The notes under the pieces: model-generated | What the model was told of the DNA's origin: nothing | What the model saw: only the letters and a program-made list of their open reading frames with translations | Database searches by the model: none | Made by a program: the position numbers and the translations under genes | From: an uncultured Kangiella sp. | GTDB taxonomy: Bacteria; Pseudomonadota; Gammaproteobacteria; Enterobacterales; DSM-103792 | Assembly (NCBI GenBank): GCA_946480585.1 | Contig: CAMLKQ010000050.1 | Location: 1 to 10,846 of the forward strand | Direction of reading: 5' to 3' | DNA: 10,846 nt | Part shown: piece after piece, positions 6,300-10,846 of the stretch | Layout: each line of letters opens with the position of its first letter | Position numbering within the stretch: the first letter of the stretch is position 1

Positions 6300-7338
6300 G
6301 CCAGCCGGCCTCGATTTCATCGGCCGTGAATGGGTTCACCGAGACCACCCGGGTGACACCGAGTTTGTCGGTGTAATCAAGTGCAACCGGACCGTCGTGA
6401 TTGGCGGCACCATAGCGGGCAATGATGCGGGCAGCGAGTTCGACATCGCTGTCATCGCGCAGCTCACCATCAACCAGTGCGTACGCCCCCATGTAGGAAT
6501 TGGGAATGAAATGGGCAAACTGGCGGCGATAGCCTTCCATGAACACGCCTTCGCCTTCTTCGCGCGAAATGATCAGTTTGAAATGCGGCCGCGGCCGCAA
6601 GTGACGACCGATCTTCAGCATGATGATGTCGTCGAGTTCGTATTCCCGATTGCCGCGTGCCTGCCACAGATCGACCAGCTTCTTGCTGTATTCCTCGTTG
6701 GTCAGGAAGCAGCACCCGCCAGCAGGCTGGGCCCAGTCGGTGAAACCGAATTGCGCCGCCAGCTCGGTTTGCGGCTTGCGCGAACGGCCGGAGAAATCGT
6801 GCAGCTTGTCACGATCAACCCAGCCTTCGCGTTCCGGCAGCGTTGGCAGCAAATGCTTGGCGCACAGCGGCCGCAGCAAGCGGTCTTCGGCTTGCGATTC
6901 ACGGGCGATGATCGGCATGGTATGCATGCGTTGTGATTTCGGCCGTTGACCGACCACTTCGCCGGTGATAATGAAATCGAAACCGTTTTCCGCCATCCAC
7001 TCACGTGCCTTGCCGACCATGAACACCTTGCAGTCGAGGCAGGGATTGAGGTTACTGCCATAGCCGTGTTTCGGGTTCAGCAAAACCTGCTTGTACTCTT
7101 CGACGATGTCGATGATGTGCAACTGGATGCCGAGCTGTTCGGCGACCCAGAGCGCATTGTTGCGCTTCGGCTTGCTCGCCTGACTCTTGCGGATGGCATG
7201 GGTATGGCCCTCGACGCAAAAGCCGGTGAAGAAGTTGATGCCCTCAACGTGGATGCCTTGGGCCATGATGGTCTTGGCCGCGAGCATGGAGTCGAGCCCG
7301 CCGGAAATCAGGGCGACCGCCTTACGTTGCACCGTCAT
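6292..7338 (-). CDS. PP-loop ATPase, predicted RNA (tRNA) sulfurtransferase, MnmA/ThiI-related
   Basis: A 348-residue ATP-pyrophosphatase family protein predicted to adenylate a nucleobase and replace oxygen with sulfur. Seen, from ATG 7338: PP-loop ALISGGLDS (9-17); NPCLDCK (98-104) with a CxxC pair; TGEVVGQRPKSQ (125-136); and PAGGCCFLT (205-213), where a paired Cys lies in the position expected of a catalytic thiol. It lacks the THUMP domain of ThiI. The C-terminal ~110 residues (from about 238) resemble the NFACT-R-like RNA-binding module reported by Burroughs and Aravind fused to such PP-loop enzymes; that placement is from memory and similarity by eye. Automatic annotation often calls such proteins ThiI or 'tRNA 2-thiouridylase'. 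ATG 7338 is preferred since the PP-loop is normally near the N-terminus; upstream TTG 7380 or ATG 7371 would overlap a TACAAT promoter-like box. Ribosome site weak. The 3' end overlaps the TusA-like carrier, the likely sulfur donor. Confidence 0.82.
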   Translation of the reverse strand: MTVQRKAVALISGGLDSMLAAKTIMAQGIHVEGINFFTGFCVEGHTHAIRKSQASKPKRNNALWVAEQLGIQLHIIDIVEEYKQVLLNPKHGYGSNLNPCLDCKVFMVGKAREWMAENGFDFIITGEVVGQRPKSQRMHTMPIIARESQAEDRLLRPLCAKHLLPTLPEREGWVDRDKLHDFSGRSRKPQTELAAQFGFTDWAQPAGGCCFLTNEEYSKKLVDLWQARGNREYELDDIIMLKIGRHLRPRPHFKLIISREEGEGVFMEGYRRQFAHFIPNSYMGAYALVDGELRDDSDVELAARIIARYGAANHDGPVALDYTDKLGVTRVVSVNPFTADEIEAGWHV

Positions 7339-7369
7339 TGCTGGATCACTGGTCAAAAAATGGGCGGGC

Positions 7370-7375
7370 ATTGTA
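7370..7375 (-). promoter_or_regulatory. Possible -10 box for the PP-loop/TusA operon
   Basis: TACAAT on the minus strand (5 of 6 to TATAAT) would place the transcript start near 7363 and give a leader of about 25 bases to ATG 7338. The -35 position 17 bases upstream (TGGAGT) is poor. Confidence 0.3.
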
Positions 7376-7401
7376 GGCAAAAGCGGCCGCCGACTCCACC
7401 T

Positions 7402-7432
7402 GCTTTGACTATGCTTCAGTGCCCGTCAAAGC
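7402..7432. promoter_or_regulatory. 8-bp perfect inverted repeat in the divergent kinase/PP-loop promoter region
   Basis: GCTTTGAC (7402-7409) and GTCAAAGC (7425-7432) are exact inverted copies separated by 15 bases, in the 112-base gap between two divergent genes. The centre-to-centre distance of 23 bases suits a dimeric regulator bound on one face of the helix only approximately. It lies 19-49 bases before the kinase start. No regulator family recognised. Confidence 0.4.
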
Positions 7433-7450
7433 CAGGTCGAAGCCTGTTTC

Positions 7451-8821
7451 ATGCCCATACCGGAAGCGCAATTGCCGCCAAGCTACCGACTTCGGGTGCT
7501 GTTGACGGTACATCTGGTACTGCTTGTTGCACTCGGTGCCGCATTCTTGATTGCCTGCGTCACCTATTCGCTGCACGTTCGTCTGATTTTGCTGGGTGCC
7601 GCCAGCGCGGTAGCCATCAGTTATCAGACGGTCCGACGCGGCCACACGGTTCTCGGCACCCATCTGCTGATTGGCACGGTCCAGCTGCTTGCCACCTATC
7701 TGGCCTTGGCCGGGCAAGGCCTGAACGACATCGCGTTCGCCATCATGCCGGCCTTGCTGATCCTCGGCGGCTTGTTGCTACCCCTGCGCCAGTATTTCGC
7801 CATGGTGGCAGGCATTCTGCTGTCGGTATTGGTAGTCGCCACGGCGACCGCCGCCGGCTATGTGAAACCCACGCTGGTTTTCCCCGGGTTGCCGCGGATC
7901 TGGGGTGAAGCCGCGGCACTGTTGGTGATTCTGCTGGCCGAAGCGGCGATGGTGTATCTGCTGGTGGTCGCGGTGCTGCAGTTTTTTACCGAGTCTGAAC
8001 AACGGCAACAACAACTCCTGAACGCCCACGCCGCGCTGCGGCGGGAGAACGAAGAACGACAACAAGCCGAGGCGACGGTACGCACGCTGAACACCTCTCT
8101 CGAACAGCGGGTTCAGGAACGCACGGCAGAGCTGCAGACGCTGGTCGATGAACTCGACGCGTTCAATTATTCCGTGTCCCATGACTTGCGCTCACCGCTG
8201 CGGGCCATTGTCGGATTCAGCTCGGTTGCCGCCGACGAATTGGAACGCGATCCGGCCCATGCCCGGCAACTGCTGGAACGGGTGCAGGCCGCTGGTGTGC
8301 GGATGAACGCCCTGATCGACGATCTTTTGCGTTTGTCCACGACATCCACTCATGCCTTGCACTGGCAGCCGGTCGAGCTGAGCCGATTGCTGAGCGAAAT
8401 CATCGCCGAGCTGCCAGATCGTGAACGGCAGTGGGTTCAGCTTCAGCAGGACCCGACACTGACCTCAACCCAACTGTCAGCGGACGCCGGCTTGCTGCGC
8501 GTGGCGCTGGCCAATGTGATTGGCAATGCCATCAAGTACAGTCGGCAGGCGAGCTCGCCAAAAATTGAAGTCACCATCCTGAAAACGGCAACCGGTCTCA
8601 GCGTTCGCGTCCAGGACAATGGCATCGGATTTTCTGCCGATCAGGCCAAACGGTTGTTCAAGCCGTTCACACGGCTGGAAAACGCCAAGGATTTCGAAGG
8701 TAGCGGCATCGGACTGGCTATCGTCCGCCGGGTCGTTGAACGTCATCGCGGTGAATTGCAGGCAGAGAGCTCACCGGGTAACGGTGCCTGCTTTGTCATT
8801 GCGCTACCGCAACAACAATGA
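7451..8821 (+). CDS. Membrane sensor histidine kinase (HisKA + HATPase_c), orphan
   Basis: A 456-residue two-component sensor kinase in the inner membrane. The N-terminal ~180 residues form about six hydrophobic segments with short loops (near 15-36, 45-58, 66-88, 93-112, 115-135, 155-179) and no large periplasmic domain, so it likely senses a membrane or intramembrane signal. A long coiled coil rich in Glu/Gln follows (181-232). The HisKA domain has YSVSHDLRSPLRAIVGFS (240-257) with phospho-acceptor His244, of the Cph1-like HDLRSPL type. The ATPase has the N box NVIGNAIKYS (355-364), G1 DNGIGF (389-394), FKPF (403-406) and G2 GSGIGLAIV (417-425). All catalytic motifs are intact. No receiver domain or response regulator gene is in the window. 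ATG 7451 is the first Met and puts two prolines and one Arg before TM1; no strong ribosome site. Ended by an intrinsic-type terminator before cydA. Confidence 0.92.
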   Translation: MPIPEAQLPPSYRLRVLLTVHLVLLVALGAAFLIACVTYSLHVRLILLGAASAVAISYQTVRRGHTVLGTHLLIGTVQLLATYLALAGQGLNDIAFAIMPALLILGGLLLPLRQYFAMVAGILLSVLVVATATAAGYVKPTLVFPGLPRIWGEAAALLVILLAEAAMVYLLVVAVLQFFTESEQRQQQLLNAHAALRRENEERQQAEATVRTLNTSLEQRVQERTAELQTLVDELDAFNYSVSHDLRSPLRAIVGFSSVAADELERDPAHARQLLERVQAAGVRMNALIDDLLRLSTTSTHALHWQPVELSRLLSEIIAELPDRERQWVQLQQDPTLTSTQLSADAGLLRVALANVIGNAIKYSRQASSPKIEVTILKTATGLSVRVQDNGIGFSADQAKRLFKPFTRLENAKDFEGSGIGLAIVRRVVERHRGELQAESSPGNGACFVIALPQQQ

Positions 8822-8830
8822 GCCACCACA

Positions 8831-8859
8831 GGCTGCGACAATTTGCCGCAGCCGATTTT
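8831..8859 (+). terminator. Likely intrinsic terminator of the histidine kinase gene
   Basis: A perfect 7-bp GC-rich stem, GGCTGCG (8831-8837) with CGCAGCC (8847-8853), 9-base loop, followed by GATTTTG. The T-run is only four, so termination may be partial. It begins 9 bases after the kinase stop and ends where the candidate cyd -35 begins. Confidence 0.55.
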
Positions 8860-8892
8860 GACAATCCGCAACGGCAGGCGGCGTAAAATCGG
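8852..8892 (+). promoter_or_regulatory. Candidate cydAB promoter flanked by an 8-bp inverted repeat
   Basis: A perfect -35 hexamer TTGACA (8858-8863) and a good -10 TAAAAT (8884-8889) are present, but their spacing is 20 bases, longer than the 16-19 normally used, so the promoter would be weak or need an activator. They are embraced by exact inverted repeats CCGATTTT (8852-8859) and AAAATCGG (8885-8892). Transcription would start near 8896. Confidence 0.4.
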
Positions 8893-8900
8893 TGTCCGCG

Positions 8901-8914
8901 TTGATCCGGCGCAA
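8901..8914 (+). promoter_or_regulatory. Degenerate FNR/Anr-like box upstream of cydA
   Basis: TTGAT-CCGG-CGCAA keeps 8 of 10 bases of TTGAT-N4-ATCAA; the left half is perfect, the right half poor. If the promoter above is real the box would lie just downstream of the start site, a position suited to repression. FNR/Anr control of bd and CIO oxidases is established in E. coli and Pseudomonas. Confidence 0.25.
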
Positions 8915-8953
8915 AACGCGCCGATCGACCGGCAGCGGGGCAAAACGCCTCGC
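8907..8953 (+). promoter_or_regulatory. Twin hairpins with identical AAAAC loops in the cydA leader
   Basis: Hairpin 1: CGGCGC (8907-8912), loop AAAAC, GCGCCG (8918-8923), perfect. Hairpin 2: GCGGGGC (8935-8941), loop AAAAC, GCCTCGC (8947-8953), with one G-T pair. Both share the 9-mer GCAAAACGC, 29 bases apart. No T-runs follow, so they are not terminators. Hairpin 2 ends 11 bases before the cydA ribosome site GCGGAG (8965-8970). Confidence 0.45.
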
Positions 8954-8979
8954 CGCCCACTGACGCGGAGTCCGAGCCG

Positions 8980-10368
8980 ATGGACGCAGTCCTGCTATCC
9001 CGCCTGCAGATGGCGTTTACGCTGTCGTATCACATCCTGTTTCCCACCCTGACGATAGGCCTTGCCTGGTTTCTGGTTTGGCTGGAGGCGCGCTGGCTGC
9101 GCAGCCGGCGAGCGGAATTCCTGACGCTGTACCGGTTCTGGAGCAAGGTGTTCGCGCTCAGTTTCGGCATGGGCGTGGTCAGTGGCGTGGTGCTGAGTTA
9201 CGAATTTGGCACCAACTTCGCGCCGTTCTCGGCGATCACCGGCAACGTCATCGGCCCGCTGATGAGTTACGAAGTGCTGTCGGCCTTCTTCCTCGAAGCC
9301 GGCTTTCTCGGCGTGATGCTGTTTGGCCAGAACCGGGTACCGCCGTGGCTGCATTTTTTCGCCACCTTGATGGTGGCGGTCGGCACCTTGATGTCAGCGT
9401 TCTGGATTCTCGCCGCGAACAGCTGGATGCAGACGCCGGCCGGCACCGAGCTTGTTGACGGTCGCTTTGTGGTCAGCGACTGGTGGGCGGTGATTTTCAA
9501 TCCGAGTTTTCCGTATCGCTTCAGCCACATGCTGGTCGCCAGCTTCCTGACCACGGCCTTTGTCGTGCTCGGTGTGTCAGCGTGGCAATGGCGGCGCAAT
9601 CTACCGGATCGCGAACACGGCGCCGGCAGTGCGATCAAGATGGCACTCGCGATGGCGCTGGTGGCGGCGCCGCTGCAAATCCTGCTCGGTGATCTGCACG
9701 GGCTGCAGGTCAAACGCGATCAGCCAATCAAGGTTGCCGCGATGGAAGGTACCTGGGAGACCGAACGTGGCGTGCCGATGCTGCTGTTTGCACTGCCGGA
9801 CATGCAAGCCGAGCGCAACCATTACGAAATCGGCATTCCAAAACTCGCCAGCTGGATTCTCACCCACGACCCCAACGGTGAAATCACCGGCCTGAAAACG
9901 GTACCGGCAAGTGATCGACCCAACGTGCCGCTGGTGTTCTGGTCGTTCCGGGTCATGGTCGGCTGTGGTCTGTTGATGTTGCTGTTTGCCGGCTGGGGCG
10001 CGTGGCGCTGGTGGCGGCGCCGGCTGGTTCACGACGGCCTCTGGCTGCGCAGTCTGCCGTGGCTGATCCCGACCGGATTTGTTGCAACGCTCGCTGGTTG
10101 GTGGGTCGCTGAAGTCGGTCGGCAACCGTGGCTTGTGTACGGTTTGCTGCGCACCGCCGATGGCGCCAGTCCGCTGCCGGCCGAACGCATTGCCGAATCG
10201 CTGTTGCTGTTTGTCGTGGTGTATTCGCTGCTGTTTGCGCTCTATCTGTTTTACCTGAAACGTGTGGTACAAAACGGCTTGGCGGCAGTGGCCGCACAAC
10301 CGCTGACGCCGCTGTTGCCGCGCTCCACCGCAGTCAGCCTCGACGAACCGAACGGGCAGAAGGAGTGA
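8980..10368 (+). CDS. cydA: Cytochrome bd ubiquinol oxidase subunit I (short Q-loop, CIO-like)
   Basis: The quinol-oxidising, heme-bearing subunit of a bd-type terminal oxidase in the inner membrane; with CydB it reduces oxygen to water. Seen in 462 residues: LSRLQMAFTLSYH (6-18), with His18 the expected heme b595 (older literature b595/d) axial ligand; MSYEVLSAFFLEAG (95-108) with Glu98 and Glu106, equivalent to E. coli Glu99 and Glu107; YRFSHM (179-184) with His183, and FRVMVG (323-328) with Met326, the heme b558 ligand pair; the Q-loop GDLHGLQVKRDQPIKVAAMEG (237-257) with its conserved Lys and Glu; and GWWVAEVGRQPW (373-384). It is about 60 residues shorter than E. coli CydA, the shortening being in the Q-loop C-terminal part, as in the short-loop CIO-like group. 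ATG 8980 has GCGGAG 9 bases upstream. cydB follows after 3 bases. cioA would be an alternative symbol. Confidence 0.96.
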   Translation: MDAVLLSRLQMAFTLSYHILFPTLTIGLAWFLVWLEARWLRSRRAEFLTLYRFWSKVFALSFGMGVVSGVVLSYEFGTNFAPFSAITGNVIGPLMSYEVLSAFFLEAGFLGVMLFGQNRVPPWLHFFATLMVAVGTLMSAFWILAANSWMQTPAGTELVDGRFVVSDWWAVIFNPSFPYRFSHMLVASFLTTAFVVLGVSAWQWRRNLPDREHGAGSAIKMALAMALVAAPLQILLGDLHGLQVKRDQPIKVAAMEGTWETERGVPMLLFALPDMQAERNHYEIGIPKLASWILTHDPNGEITGLKTVPASDRPNVPLVFWSFRVMVGCGLLMLLFAGWGAWRWWRRRLVHDGLWLRSLPWLIPTGFVATLAGWWVAEVGRQPWLVYGLLRTADGASPLPAERIAESLLLFVVVYSLLFALYLFYLKRVVQNGLAAVAAQPLTPLLPRSTAVSLDEPNGQKE

Positions 10369-10371
10369 ATC

Positions 10372-10846
10372 ATGGATTGGCCTTTGCTCGCCTATTTGCT
10401 GCTCGGTTTTGCGGTGTTGATGTACACCGTGATGGACGGATTTGATCTCGGCATCGGTATTCTGTTGCCGTGGCAACGTGACGCCAGTTTGCGCGATCAG
10501 ATGATTCAATCGATCGCGCCAGTTTGGGACGGCAACGAAACCTGGCTGGTGCTCGGCGGCGTGCTGTTGTTGGCAGCGTTTCCACTGGCGTTTGCCGCCT
10601 TGCTGCCCGCGCTTTATGTGCCGGTGATGCTGATGCTGCTCGGACTGATTTTCCGCGGCGTCGCGTTCGAGTTCCGGTTCAAGACCCGGCGTGGCCGGCC
10701 GGCGTGGGACATCGCCTTTGCCAGCGGCTCGGCACTGGCCGCGTTTGCGCAAGGCTTGATGCTGGCAACGGTCATCGACGGCAATCTGCCAAGCGATGGC
10801 AGCGTGCGACTGTCGATTTTCAGTTTGTTCTGTGCGTTCGGATTGA
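10372..10846 (+). CDS. cydB: Cytochrome bd ubiquinol oxidase subunit II, 5' part (cut by window end)
   Basis: The first 158 codons of the second oxidase subunit are visible; the frame is open to the window edge. Seen: a first membrane segment ending in VMDGFDLGIG (20-29), the CydB hallmark; WDGNETWLVLGG (52-63), another near-invariant family motif; a third membrane stretch; RGVAFEFRF (94-102); and further hydrophobic segments. E. coli CydB is 379 residues, so more than half lies outside. The start ATG is 3 bases past the cydA stop, and its ribosome site AAGGAG (10360-10365) lies in the last codons of cydA, so the genes are one operon and probably translationally coupled. Any small CydX-like subunit would be downstream and is not in view. 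Confidence 0.96.
   Translation, partial: MDWPLLAYLLLGFAVLMYTVMDGFDLGIGILLPWQRDASLRDQMIQSIAPVWDGNETWLVLGGVLLLAAFPLAFAALLPALYVPVMLMLLGLIFRGVAFEFRFKTRRGRPAWDIAFASGSALAAFAQGLMLATVIDGNLPSDGSVRLSIFSLFCAFGL

Noticed and set aside
6151..7908. Two long rightward open frames (261 and 320 codons)
   Set aside because: Mostly antisense to the PP-loop and TusA-like genes; the second runs out of phase into the kinase gene. No supporting motif.
9207..9225. Second sigma-54-like match (TGGCAC-N5-TCGC)
   Set aside because: Lies inside cydA coding sequence and lacks the conserved G after GGCAC; shows that partial matches arise by chance here.
9601..10752. Leftward open frame of 383 codons
   Set aside because: Antisense to cydA and cydB; Gln/Arg/His-rich shadow of membrane-protein codons.
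1..10846. Defence island, CRISPR array, mobile element or RNA gene
   Set aside because: No spaced direct repeats, transposase or integrase motifs, tRNA-like cloverleaf or rRNA sequence was recognised on either strand.

Overview
The window looks like the chromosome of a GC-rich Gram-negative bacterium, most likely a gammaproteobacterium. The evidence is a cytochrome bd oxidase operon, a DUF3617 lipid-export-era style periplasmic protein is not needed for this view, but signal-peptide proteins, an S11 D-Ala-D-Ala peptidase, a TusA-type sulfur carrier and a GGDEF enzyme all fit. I cannot name the genus. I see no tRNA, rRNA, CRISPR array, transposase or phage gene, and codon use looks even across the genes. 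It is mostly housekeeping and regulatory sequence rather than an obvious island.

Layout. 1-3081 is a leftward block: a DUF3617-type secreted protein, ended by a clear intrinsic terminator, then an S11 D-Ala-D-Ala carboxypeptidase/endopeptidase, then a GT-C type membrane glycosyltransferase that overlaps the peptidase gene and leaves the window at base 1. 3269-6004 runs rightward: a class I glutamine amidotransferase-like (peptidase C26, PuuD-like) hydrolase, a 240-base gap with a good sigma-54-type promoter match, a small GNAT acetyltransferase, and a membrane diguanylate cyclase with an intact GGEEF and I-site. 6054-7338 is a leftward pair, a PP-loop ATPase and a TusA-like sulfur carrier overlapping by 8 bases, read here as an RNA (probably tRNA) thiolation module. 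7451-8821 is an orphan membrane histidine kinase with its own terminator. From 8980 to the right edge lie cydA and the first 158 codons of cydB.

How the genes may work together. The sulfur carrier and PP-loop enzyme are the tightest functional pair: the carrier's CPLP cysteine would hand persulfide sulfur to the ATPase for nucleobase thiolation. CydA and CydB form a quinol oxidase; CydA has the short Q-loop seen in the cyanide-insensitive (CIO-like) branch. The cyd leader is the most structured non-coding stretch: terminator, promoter-like hexamers flanked by an 8-base inverted repeat, a degenerate FNR/Anr-like box, and two hairpins with the same AAAAC loop. The kinase next door has no response regulator in view, so any link with cyd is only a guess.

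No clearly new multi-gene system is visible. The best leads are the PP-loop/TusA pair, the cyd leader structure, the sigma-54-like site before the acetyltransferase, and the inverted repeat between the divergent thiolase and kinase genes.
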